Shown: positions 56,618 through 64,000 of the stretch, one piece after another | Position numbering within the stretch: position 1 is the stretch's first letter | Layout: every line of letters begins with the position of its first letter | Assembly (NCBI RefSeq): GCF_947495995.1 | Contig: NZ_CANMAX010000003.1 | Span: forward strand, 588,213 to 652,212 | Reading direction: 5' to 3' | Source of the DNA: an uncultured Tenacibaculum sp. | Lineage (GTDB): Bacteria; Bacteroidota; Bacteroidia; Flavobacteriales; Flavobacteriaceae | Length of the DNA: 64,000 nt | Notes under the pieces: model-generated | Told to the model about the DNA's origin: nothing | What the model saw: only the letters and a program-made list of their open reading frames with translations | Database searches by the model: none | Made by a program: the position numbers and the translations under genes

Positions 56618-59602
56618 TTACTCGTTAGTTTCTTTATTTTTAGTTGCGTCGAACATGATAGGCGTTGCAACGAATAATGAAGAATAAGTACCAACTAATA
56701 CACCAATAATTAAGGCAAACATAAATCCTTTAATACTATCTCCCCCAAAGAAGAAGATTGCTAACATTACTAATAATGTTGTTAAAGATGTATTGATTGT
56801 TCTACCTAATGTACTACTTAATGCTTTATCTACTAAACTAGCAGTAAATGTTGATTTGTTTTCTGCGTATTCTCTAATTCTATCGAAAATTACCACGGTA
56901 TCATTCAGCGAGTATCCAACTACGGTTAATATTGCTGCAATGAATGATTGTCCGATTTCCATATCGAAAGGCATAACTTTGTATAAAATAGAGAAGATAC
57001 CTAATACGATTAATACATCGTGGAATACGGCAGCAACTGCACCGATAGAGAAAGAAACTTTTCTGAATCGTAATAAGATATATAAGAATACTACTAATAA
57101 AGATCCAAATACAGCGAAGATAGCTGCTTGCTTGATATCATCAGCAATTGTAGGATCTACTTTTCTAGCACTCATAACACCTTGTGCGTTATCTCCTTTT
57201 TCAAATCCTGGTTTAAAGTTTTCGTAACTAACACCAGTTAAGTATGGTTGTAAACCTTTATATAATGTATTTTGTACTAATTCGTCAACTTCTTTACTCT
57301 TATCTTCAATCTTGAAAACAGTAGTAATTTTTAATTGGTTACTTGTACCGTAAGTTTTTACTTCTGGAGCAGTACCAAAAACATCTTTTAAAGAGTTAGC
57401 AACTTCGTTAGCATCCATACTCTTGTCAAAACGTACAACGTAAGATCTACCTCCTTTGAAGTCTACACCTTGTTTTAAACCGATAGTAAAAATAGAACCT
57501 AAACCAGCTAAGATGAAGAATCCAGAGATGATATAAGCAATTTTACGCTTTCTTAAGAATTCAATACTGATATTCTTAAACCAGTTTTTAGAGATGTTAG
57601 TGTTAAACGTTAAGTTACTTCCTTTGCTAACTGCACCATCAACGAATAATCTTGTGATGAAAATAGCAGTAAATAAAGATGTAGCAATACCAATCATTAA
57701 TGTTAAAGCAAAACCTTTAATCGGACCAGTACCAAAAATATATAAGATAACACCAGTTAAGAATGTAGTAATGTTCGCATCAAAAATAGCAGATAATGCT
57801 CCTTTGAAACTGAATCCTTCACTAACAGACTCGAATAAACTCTTTCCTGAGTTAAGTGCTTCTTTAATTCTTTCGAAAATAATTACGTTGGCATCAACCG
57901 ACATACCAATCGTTAAGATAATACCTGCAATACCAGGTAATGTAAGTACAGAGTTGAATGATGCTAAAACTCCAAAAATGAATAAGATGTTTACTAATAA
58001 AGCGATATTTGCATATAAACCAGCTTTACCGTAATATAATACCATCCAGATTAAAACTAATAAAATAGCTAATCCGAAAGACCACATACTTGCGTTGATA
58101 GCTTCTTTACCTAAAGATGGTCCAACTACTTCTGATTCGATAATTCTTGCAGGTGCAGGTAATTTACCAGCTTTTAAAACTGTAGCAATATCTTGAGCTT
58201 CCTCAACTGTCATAGAACCTCCAGAAATAGAAGATCTACTACCTAATTTTCCTTTGATAATAGGAGCAGAGTAAACATAATCGTCTAACACAATTGCAAC
58301 GTGCTTGTTGATGTTCTTTTCTGTTAAACTACTCCATAACTTAGTACCATTACCATTCATGGTCATGCTTACCTCAGGTCTTCCTGTTTGATCAAATTCT
58401 TGAGTCGCATCAGCAATAACATCACCTTCGATATTTGCTTCATCATTTCTATTAGATTTGATAGCATATAAAGCGATAAGACTTTCTGAATTGTCACTAT
58501 CAGCTGCTTCAGCACTTGGAGTTAAAGGTTTGTAATCCCATAAAAACTTAGTATTTCTTAAGTTAGCTGGTAACAAAGCAGTAATTTCTCTGTTTTTTAA
58601 TAAGCTATTAACTTTAGATGTATCGATTACTTTAGCATATCCTACTACAGAACCAAACTGTTGACTAGGAATGAAAAAGTTAAATAACATTTGAGAGTTA
58701 GCAACAGCAGTAGAGTCACTACTATCATTTAATAAATCATCTATGTTGCTTTTTTCAGTACTATCTTTCTTTTCAGTAACTTCTTTTTCAGAATCTTTCT
58801 TTAAAAGATCAATAGATTTGATGTTAGCTTGTGAAAGGAAAGGTAATACTTCTGTACTTGAGTAAACTTCCCAGAATTGTAATTTAGCTGTACTTTCTAA
58901 TAATTTAGTAACACGTTGTACATCTTTAGCCCCAGGTAATTCTACTTGAATTCTACCTGAAGTACCGATTCTTTGAATATTTGGTTGTACAACCCCGAAT
59001 TTATCAATACGACTTCTTAAAACTTGAAAAGCTGTATTGATAGAACTATTAATTTCCTCTACTAAAACAGCTTTAACTTCGCTGTTTGTGTTATTGAAGT
59101 CAATTTTTTCGCGTAGTAACTTATTACCAAAGATTGATGGATCACTTAATTTGATAGATCCGTTACTCGCTTTTTCAAATTCTGCGTAAAATAAATCGAT
59201 ATAATCATCTTGAGAATCTTTTTGTGCTTCATCTGCATTAGCTAATGCAGTTTCGAAAACTTTGTTTTTAGATTCATTAGATAATCCTATTAAGATATCT
59301 TTTACTGATACTTGTAAAATAGCATTAATACCACCTTTTAAATCAAGACCAAGATTCATTTCTTTGTCTTTAATGTCATTGTAGGTGTTACCTAATACTA
59401 TTTCCTTATTTCCAACACTATCTAGATATTTTCTTTCTAGTCTAGCTAATTCTTTACCACTTTTATTTTCGCCAAGATTTGCTTCAGCATAAGCTTTAGC
59501 TTCGTTTTCAACCTTGTTACCAAAAAATGTAAATGATAATTGATATAAGCTTACTAATCCAAATAGGATTGCAAATAATCTGATTAGACCTTTGTTTTGC
59601 AT
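56618..59602 (-). CDS. secDF: Protein translocase subunit SecDF (single chain)
   Basis: SecDF uses the proton gradient to help pull exported proteins through SecYEG. SecD and SecF are one 994-aa chain here, as is usual in Bacteroidota. The SecD part has NLGLDLKGGINAIL near residue 70 and its six-helix core after a long periplasmic P1 domain. The SecF part begins near 680 and has GVDFKGGRSYVV. The ATG at 59602 is the start (MQNKGLIRLFAILFG); a TTG 6 nt further upstream is also in frame. A TATATTTG box lies upstream. Confidence 0.97.
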   Translation of the reverse strand: MQNKGLIRLFAILFGLVSLYQLSFTFFGNKVENEAKAYAEANLGENKSGKELARLERKYLDSVGNKEIVLGNTYNDIKDKEMNLGLDLKGGINAILQVSVKDILIGLSNESKNKVFETALANADEAQKDSQDDYIDLFYAEFEKASNGSIKLSDPSIFGNKLLREKIDFNNTNSEVKAVLVEEINSSINTAFQVLRSRIDKFGVVQPNIQRIGTSGRIQVELPGAKDVQRVTKLLESTAKLQFWEVYSSTEVLPFLSQANIKSIDLLKKDSEKEVTEKKDSTEKSNIDDLLNDSSDSTAVANSQMLFNFFIPSQQFGSVVGYAKVIDTSKVNSLLKNREITALLPANLRNTKFLWDYKPLTPSAEAADSDNSESLIALYAIKSNRNDEANIEGDVIADATQEFDQTGRPEVSMTMNGNGTKLWSSLTEKNINKHVAIVLDDYVYSAPIIKGKLGSRSSISGGSMTVEEAQDIATVLKAGKLPAPARIIESEVVGPSLGKEAINASMWSFGLAILLVLIWMVLYYGKAGLYANIALLVNILFIFGVLASFNSVLTLPGIAGIILTIGMSVDANVIIFERIKEALNSGKSLFESVSEGFSFKGALSAIFDANITTFLTGVILYIFGTGPIKGFALTLMIGIATSLFTAIFITRLFVDGAVSKGSNLTFNTNISKNWFKNISIEFLRKRKIAYIISGFFILAGLGSIFTIGLKQGVDFKGGRSYVVRFDKSMDANEVANSLKDVFGTAPEVKTYGTSNQLKITTVFKIEDKSKEVDELVQNTLYKGLQPYLTGVSYENFKPGFEKGDNAQGVMSARKVDPTIADDIKQAAIFAVFGSLLVVFLYILLRFRKVSFSIGAVAAVFHDVLIVLGIFSILYKVMPFDMEIGQSFIAAILTVVGYSLNDTVVIFDRIREYAENKSTFTASLVDKALSSTLGRTINTSLTTLLVMLAIFFFGGDSIKGFMFALIIGVLVGTYSSLFVATPIMFDATKNKETNE

Positions 59603-59639
59603 TTTCAATAATTTAAACTGACTTCTTTTTTAAAACGTG

Positions 59640-59647
59640 CAAATATA
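59640..59647 (-). promoter_or_regulatory. secDF: -7 box of secDF
   Basis: TATATTTG on the minus strand fits TAnnTTTG, 37 nt before the ATG. Confidence 0.5.
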
Positions 59648-59837
59648 GTATAACAAAAGTATAAGAAAAAAGAAAACCCTAATTTTTACGTGTAATGATT
59701 GTTATAATCTTTTATTTTTAGAGATTATTCAATGATTTCTTTTCTTTTGATAGATGTTTGTTAAGAATGTTTTAAAAAAATGATTTTAATTGGTTAATTT
59801 ATTTGTTGTATGTACGGAATAAAAAAAGAGAAGTGTA

Positions 59838-60434
59838 TTAAACTCCCCTTTGTTTATTTATTTCGTCCTGTAATTGTCTTCTTAATTTTTGTTCTTTTTC
59901 TAAAGATTTTTTTCTGAAACTTTCAAATTCTTGTTCTATTTCAGCTAAATCGTTTTTAGCCTTTTTAGTTAAGAAGTTACTACTTTTAAATTTAGAGATA
60001 AAGAAAACTAATGCAAGTAATAGTATACCAATTAAAGACCATGTAAACATATTATATGTAGTCTTGTTTGTGGCAATACCTAAAACACTAATTTGGTTTT
60101 CTTTATCTTGAGAACTAGTTAAGTCATTTGAAACTTTACTAACGCTTTCATTTAAAGTTGTGATTTCTTTTTTTTGAGAATCTACAATTTCTTGTCTTGC
60201 AACAATTTCTTTTCTTAATATAGTAACGCTATCAAGTACGTTTTTTTGGAAAACTAAAAATTCATTTCTAGGAATCATTTTATACTCTTTCCAAGTATTT
60301 GATAATCCATAAGCTTTTTTAAATTCATTCTCTATTGTATTTGGTAATTCCCTAATCTCTTTTTTTGTCAATTTTGTTTGAGCGAATAAAGAAGTTGAAA
60401 AAAGTAATACAAATAAAAAGTTAATAGTTTTCAT
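59838..60434 (-). CDS. Exported coiled-coil membrane protein, 198 aa
   Basis: This protein has a signal peptide (MKTINFLFVLLFSTSLFAQ), a helical region with heptads (about 65-118, LDSVTILRKEIVARQEIVDS), a membrane helix (about 131-148, WSLIGILLLALVFFISKF) and a charged C-terminal coiled coil (LAEIEQEFESFRKKSLEKEQ). It lies just downstream of the rplT terminator. The family is not recognised; an envelope structural role is plausible. The 200 nt between it and secDF show no gene. Confidence 0.75.
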   Translation of the reverse strand: MKTINFLFVLLFSTSLFAQTKLTKKEIRELPNTIENEFKKAYGLSNTWKEYKMIPRNEFLVFQKNVLDSVTILRKEIVARQEIVDSQKKEITTLNESVSKVSNDLTSSQDKENQISVLGIATNKTTYNMFTWSLIGILLLALVFFISKFKSSNFLTKKAKNDLAEIEQEFESFRKKSLEKEQKLRRQLQDEINKQRGV

Positions 60435-60464
60435 CAGATATATTTAGATTTCGGGTTGATTTAA

Positions 60465-60494
60465 AAAAACCCAAACGAAAAAGTTTGGGTTTTT
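60465..60494. terminator. Terminator after rplT
   Basis: AAAAACCCAAAC (60465-60476) pairs with GTTTGGGTTTTT (60483-60494), 12 bp perfect with a 6-nt loop. It follows the rplT stop on the minus strand. Confidence 0.85.
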
Positions 60495-60516
60495 AGTATA
60501 AGCAAGGTTATTAAAC

Positions 60517-60861
60517 TTATTTTACTTTATCTACGATTGCCTTAAAAGCTTCTGGGTTGTTCATAGCTAAATCTGCTAAAACCTTACGGTTTAATTCGAT
60601 GTTATTAGCTTTTACTTTACCCATAAACTGTGAGTAAGACATTCCGTACTGACGAGCTCCAGCGTTAATACGTTGGATCCATAATGAACGGAAGTTTCTT
60701 TTCTTGTTTTTACGGTCACGGTAAGCATATTGTAATCCTTTCTCAACCGCATTTTTAGCTACTGTATAAACGTTTTTTCTACGTCCGAAGTAACCTTTAG
60801 CTTGCTTCAAGATTTTTTTTCTTCTATTTCTTGAAGCTACAGAATTTACTGATCTTGGCAT
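60517..60861 (-). CDS. rplT: 50S ribosomal protein L20
   Basis: This 114-aa primary 23S rRNA-binding protein begins [20 protein letters not shown] and has the L20 stretch [20 protein letters not shown]. Length and sequence are normal for the family. It is the last gene of thrS-infC-rpmI-rplT. A strong 12-bp terminator follows. L20 represses this operon in other bacteria; no such leader was identified here. Confidence 0.98.
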   Translation of the reverse strand: MPRSVNSVASRNRRKKILKQAKGYFGRRKNVYTVAKNAVEKGLQYAYRDRKNKKRNFRSLWIQRINAGARQYGMSYSQFMGKVKANNIELNRKVLADLAMNNPEAFKAIVDKVK

Positions 60862-60955
60862 AATTTTCTTGTTTTTGTAGTAGGCGACTAATTAAATAGT
60901 TCTTTATTGAGCCTAACTCCATGGTTAATAATTAATTTTACTACCTAGCGAACTA

Positions 60956-61153
60956 TTATTTTAATAATAATTGTTGCTTAATGTTACTCTCGTCAGACTT
61001 GTGTACTAACGTAGAGTGTGTTAATGCAAGCTTACGTTTTTTAGACTTCTTTGTTAAGATATGACTTTTAAACGCGTGCTTTCTTTTGATCTTTCCAGAA
61101 CCAGTTAACTTAAAACGTTTCTTGGCACTAGATTTAGTTTTCATTTTAGGCAT
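60956..61153 (-). CDS. rpmI: 50S ribosomal protein L35
   Basis: This 65-aa protein begins [20 protein letters not shown], the normal L35 N-terminus, and contains [20 protein letters not shown]. It lies between infC and rplT in the conserved order. Confidence 0.98.
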   Translation of the reverse strand: MPKMKTKSSAKKRFKLTGSGKIKRKHAFKSHILTKKSKKRKLALTHSTLVHKSDESNIKQQLLLK

Positions 61154-61208
61154 TTTCTGCTATCGTTTTTATCTTGCTTATATATCGTTGTTATTCTAAA
61201 AGAATAAA

Positions 61209-61763
61209 TTACTTCACTTTTTTAGGAGCGATAAACATAATCATACGTTTACCTTCCAATTTTGGCATTTGTTCTACTTTACCATATTCTTCTAATTCTT
61301 GAGCTAATTTTAATAATAAAATTTGCCCTTGTTCTTTAAATATGATAGAACGACCTTTAAAGAATACATACGCTTTTAATTTAGCTCCATCTTGTAAGAA
61401 TTTAATCGCATGTTTCTTTTTGAATTCGTAATCATGCTCATCTGTTTGAGGTCCGAAACGAATTTCCTTAACAACCACTTTAGTCGCTTTTGCCTTTAGG
61501 GCTTTTTCACGCTTCTTTTGTTCGTAAAGAAATTTCTTGTAATCGATAACTTTACAAACAGGAGGGACTGCTTTAGGAGATATTTCAACTAAATCTAACT
61601 CTTGTTCTTGAGCTATTGCTTTAGCTTTTGCAAGTGAATAAACACCTACTTCAACATTGTCGCCTACTAGACGAACTTCATCAACATACTTAATTTTGTC
61701 ATTAATTCTATGTTGATCTTCTTTAATAATTCTTGCGGGTCTACGTCCGCGTTTTCTTCTAAT
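61209..61763 (-). CDS. infC: Translation initiation factor IF-3, non-AUG start
   Basis: IF-3 keeps ribosomal subunits apart and checks the start codon. The frame is open from an upstream TAA, with no ATG, GTG or TTG before the conserved N-terminus. The only fitting starts are ATT (61763-61761), which gives [18 protein letters not shown], or ATA two codons earlier. ATT is the start used by infC in other bacteria and allows autocontrol by IF-3. The N domain holds [12 protein letters not shown] and the C domain [17 protein letters not shown]. The 184-aa length is normal. An ATG-style search reports only the last 89 codons. Confidence 0.93.
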   Translation of the reverse strand: MRRKRGRRPARIIKEDQHRINDKIKYVDEVRLVGDNVEVGVYSLAKAKAIAQEQELDLVEISPKAVPPVCKVIDYKKFLYEQKKREKALKAKATKVVVKEIRFGPQTDEHDYEFKKKHAIKFLQDGAKLKAYVFFKGRSIIFKEQGQILLLKLAQELEEYGKVEQMPKLEGKRMIMFIAPKKVK

Positions 61764-61798
61764 TGCTATGGCTTATACTTTTTTAAATTATTCTCTTT

Positions 61799-63751
61799 TT
61801 AATTACTAGTGTTAAACGTAACTAACGTTTTTTGAACTTCCTTCTGTATTAATTGGACAAATTCTTCAATAGTGAAAGTTCCTAAATCACCTTCACCATG
61901 CTTCCTTACAGATACCGTGCCATTTTGTTCTTCTTTTTCGCCGACAATAATCATGAAAGGAATCTTACTAACTTCCGCATCTCTAATTTTACGGCCAGTC
62001 TTTTCATTTCTATTGTCTACGAGGGCGCGAATTTCGGAATTTTCTAACAAAAGTAAAACTTTTTCGGTATATTTTTCGTATTTCTCGCTGATTGGCAGTA
62101 TTATAACCTGCTCTGGGGTCAGCCAAAGCGGGAAATTACCACCTGTATGCTCTAATAAAATCGCAATAAATCTTTCCATAGAGCCAAAAGGAGCACGGTG
62201 AATCATTATTGGTCTGTGAAGTTCATTATCACTTCCTTTATATGTTAAGTCAAAACGTTCAGGTAAGTTGTAATCAACTTGTATTGTACCAAGTTGCCAA
62301 CTTCTTCCTAAAGCATCTTTAACCATAAAGTCTAATTTTGGTCCGTAGAAAGCCGCTTCACCAGATTCAATTACGTAATCCAATCCTTTATCTTTTGCAG
62401 CATTAATGATTGCTTGTTCTGCTTTTTCCCAGTTTTCTACACTACCGATATATTTTTCAGGATTATCTAGATCTCTAACAGATACTTGAGCTGTAAAATT
62501 GTCAAAACCTAAAGATTTAAATACATAAAGGACTAAATCAATAACGTTTTTAAATTCACTATCCAATTGTTCTGGTGTACAGAAAATATGAGCATCATCT
62601 TGAGTAAAACCTCTAACACGTGTTAATCCATGAAGTTCCCCACTTTGTTCATATCTATATACTGTACCAAATTCAGCAAAACGCTTTGGTAAATCTTTAT
62701 ATGAATAAGGCTTGAAATTATAAACTTCACAGTGATGTGGACAGTTCATTGGTTTTAATAAAAACTCTTCATCTTCTTTAGGAGTAGTTATTGGTTGGAA
62801 ACTGTCTTCTCCATATTTAGCATAATGACCAGAAGTCACATATAATTCTTTCTGACCAATATGTGGAGTCATTACCATTTCATATCCAGCTCTTTTTTGA
62901 GCAGTTTTTAAGAAATCTTCTAAACGACCTCTTAATGCTGCACCTTTAGGAAGCCAAAGAGGTAAACCTTGACCTACAGTTTGAGAGAATGTAAATAATT
63001 CTAACTCTTTTCCTAACTTTCTATGATCTCGCTTTTTTGCCTCTTCTAATAACTCTAGATATTCAGTAAGCATTTTTTGCTTTGGGAAAGAGATTCCATA
63101 AATACGAGTTAACTGATTGTTCTTTTCATCTCCTCTCCAATAAGCTCCAGCAACATTCATAATCTTGATGGCTTTAATTATTCCAGTATTTGGAATATGT
63201 CCACCACGACATAGATCTGTAAAGTCGCTGTGATCACAGAATGTAATATCACCGTCTTCTAAACCTTCTATTAATTCTACTTTATATGAATTATTTCTTT
63301 TCTTATAATAAGATAAAGCTTCGTCTTTTGTGACTGAACGCATTTTAAACTCTGCTTTTTCACGAGCTCTTTCTAAAAACTTCTTTTCTATAGAAGCAAA
63401 ATCTTTCTCAGATATTGTTTCGTCACCAAAATCTACATCATAATAGAATCCATTGTCAATAGCAGGACCTATAGTAAGTTTAGCATTTGGATGAAAATCT
63501 AAGATTGTTTGAGCTAAAACATGGGCAGATGAATGCCAAAATGCTTTTTTACCTTCAGGAGAGTCAAAAGTATATAGTGTAAGATTACCATCGGTCGTTA
63601 AAGGTGTGGTAGTTTCAACAGTGTTGTTATTAAAGTTAGCAGAAATAACATTTCTAGCTAACCCTTCACTAATGCTCTTAGCAACTTCAATAGGAGTTGT
63701 GTTTTGTTCGTACTCCCTAATACTTCCGTCAGGTAATGTAATTTTTATCAT
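61799..63751 (-). CDS. thrS: Threonyl-tRNA synthetase
   Basis: This 650-aa class II enzyme charges tRNA-Thr. It has the TGS domain (residues 1-65), the editing domain with [11 protein letters not shown] and [14 protein letters not shown] (zinc/editing site), and the catalytic core with [26 protein letters not shown] and [10 protein letters not shown], followed by the anticodon domain. infC follows after 35 nt, the classic order. A full-consensus promoter lies upstream. Confidence 0.98.
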   Translation of the reverse strand: MIKITLPDGSIREYEQNTTPIEVAKSISEGLARNVISANFNNNTVETTTPLTTDGNLTLYTFDSPEGKKAFWHSSAHVLAQTILDFHPNAKLTIGPAIDNGFYYDVDFGDETISEKDFASIEKKFLERAREKAEFKMRSVTKDEALSYYKKRNNSYKVELIEGLEDGDITFCDHSDFTDLCRGGHIPNTGIIKAIKIMNVAGAYWRGDEKNNQLTRIYGISFPKQKMLTEYLELLEEAKKRDHRKLGKELELFTFSQTVGQGLPLWLPKGAALRGRLEDFLKTAQKRAGYEMVMTPHIGQKELYVTSGHYAKYGEDSFQPITTPKEDEEFLLKPMNCPHHCEVYNFKPYSYKDLPKRFAEFGTVYRYEQSGELHGLTRVRGFTQDDAHIFCTPEQLDSEFKNVIDLVLYVFKSLGFDNFTAQVSVRDLDNPEKYIGSVENWEKAEQAIINAAKDKGLDYVIESGEAAFYGPKLDFMVKDALGRSWQLGTIQVDYNLPERFDLTYKGSDNELHRPIMIHRAPFGSMERFIAILLEHTGGNFPLWLTPEQVIILPISEKYEKYTEKVLLLLENSEIRALVDNRNEKTGRKIRDAEVSKIPFMIIVGEKEEQNGTVSVRKHGEGDLGTFTIEEFVQLIQKEVQKTLVTFNTSN

Positions 63752-63801
63752 TTTATATAATATTATGTTATGATTTTCCTACAAGTGAAAATCTTAATGC
63801 G

Positions 63802-63832
63802 CAAATATATTGTAAATCGATTTTTAATACAA
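63802..63832 (-). promoter_or_regulatory. thrS: thrS promoter (TTG-N20-TATATTTG)
   Basis: On the minus strand TTG (63832-63830) is followed by 20 nt and TATATTTG (63809-63802). The leader to the thrS ATG is about 45 nt and drives the whole thrS-infC-rpmI-rplT operon. Confidence 0.75.
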
Positions 63833-63963
63833 TATATAGTATGTTATTGTTTGTGTTTTTTCAAACATTGATTAAAGAATGAAAAAGTAAAAATCACAAA
63901 TCATTGATTAGTTGTTTGTTATAAAAAACTTTCAAAAAAAGTGTAATTTTTTGGTTTAAAAGT

Positions 63964-63994
63964 TTGGTGGGATTGAAAAGAGTGTGTAGTTTTG
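63964..63994 (+). promoter_or_regulatory. Promoter at the window edge pointing out (TTG-N20-TAGTTTTG)
   Basis: TTG (63964-63966), 20-nt spacer and TAGTTTTG (63987-63994) on the plus strand. The sequence TTTGCACCCG then runs off the window. Such G/C-rich starts after the box often precede stable RNA genes in this phylum, but the target is not visible. Confidence 0.6.
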
Positions 63995-64000
63995 CACCCG

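Noticed and set aside
56793..57227. 144-aa open frame on the plus strand opposite secDF
   Set aside because: It is antisense to the clearly coding secDF, has no signal, motif or promoter, and is a shadow of codon use in the real gene. The same applies to 57594-58034 (146 aa).
59648..59837. Possible gene in the gap between secDF and the 198-aa gene
   Set aside because: The AT-rich stretch has no ORF with a start signal, no hairpin with a T run and no full promoter apart from the secDF -7 box.
1..64000. Insertion sequences, prophage, CRISPR arrays, tRNA or rRNA genes
   Set aside because: No transposase, integrase, phage or Cas protein, direct-repeat array or tRNA-like cloverleaf was seen. Intergenic regions are short and none beyond those listed suggests a stable RNA.

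Overview
The window comes from an AT-rich marine-type Flavobacteriaceae (Bacteroidota) chromosome. Three things point there. Many gene starts carry the Bacteroidota promoter form (TAnnTTTG -7 box, often with TTG 19-20 bp upstream). The protein set is typical of the group: class II HMG-CoA reductase, a GYDIA-type GHMP kinase, an HPRT-adenylate kinase fusion, one-chain SecDF, and many small lipoproteins and TonB-C proteins. Start regions are A-rich with little Shine-Dalgarno. The genus cannot be fixed from sequence alone. I see no insertion sequence, prophage, CRISPR array, tRNA or rRNA.

Layout. 1-2.6 kb: 5' part of purH, a 38-aa ORF, a GAF/fRMsr-like protein and an RsuA/RluB pseudouridine synthase. 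2.6-6.75 kb: a LuxR-type response regulator, a propeller hybrid-type sensor kinase, a 43-aa zinc ribbon and two noncoding units that share an operator-like palindrome. 6.75-12.2 kb: UbiA prenyltransferase, mevalonate kinase, a YwqK-like protein, diphosphomevalonate decarboxylase and a LytS/LytTR pair. 12.2-16.2 kb: ExbB-like protein, serine hydrolase, TPR/DUF6624 and small unknowns. 16.2-20.6 kb: BaiN flavoprotein, GYDIA GHMP kinase, a membrane protein and an HMG-CoA reductase fused to a DinB-like domain. 20.7-26.7 kb: DPP-IV peptidase, two POT peptide transporters and a thioredoxin-like protein. 26.7-33.8 kb: ComEC, a PL7 alginate lyase lipoprotein with a triple operator, a double TonB-C protein and lysS. 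33.85-34.0 kb: a free-standing small RNA candidate. 34.5-37.8 kb: a BlaI/M56 operon with a 36-bp palindrome. 37.9-48.2 kb: lipoproteins, TPR, COQ4-like, ATP-grasp, TIMP-like, Crp/Fnr, GH3-like and DUF2797 proteins. 48.3-64 kb: conserved housekeeping genes: prc, surE, lpxB, two NlpC/P60 proteins, obg, hpt-adk, secDF, rplT-rpmI-infC and thrS.

How the genes work together. The mevalonate route to isoprenoids is split between two clusters (HMG-CoA reductase with a GHMP kinase; mevalonate kinase, decarboxylase and UbiA). DPP-IV plus two POT transporters form a dipeptide release-and-uptake unit. thrS-infC-rpmI-rplT is the classic translation operon, with infC starting at a non-AUG codon.

The most interesting region is 6.18-6.75 kb. 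A 19-bp palindrome (ATCACC-N7-GGTGRT) occurs twice. Each copy lies exactly 21 nt upstream of a TAnnTTTG box that drives a hairpin-rich, terminator-ended unit with no good ORF. The first copy also lies 20 nt from the -7-like box of the divergent sensor kinase operon. I infer a self-regulating two-component system that controls one or two small RNAs and a tiny zinc-ribbon protein.
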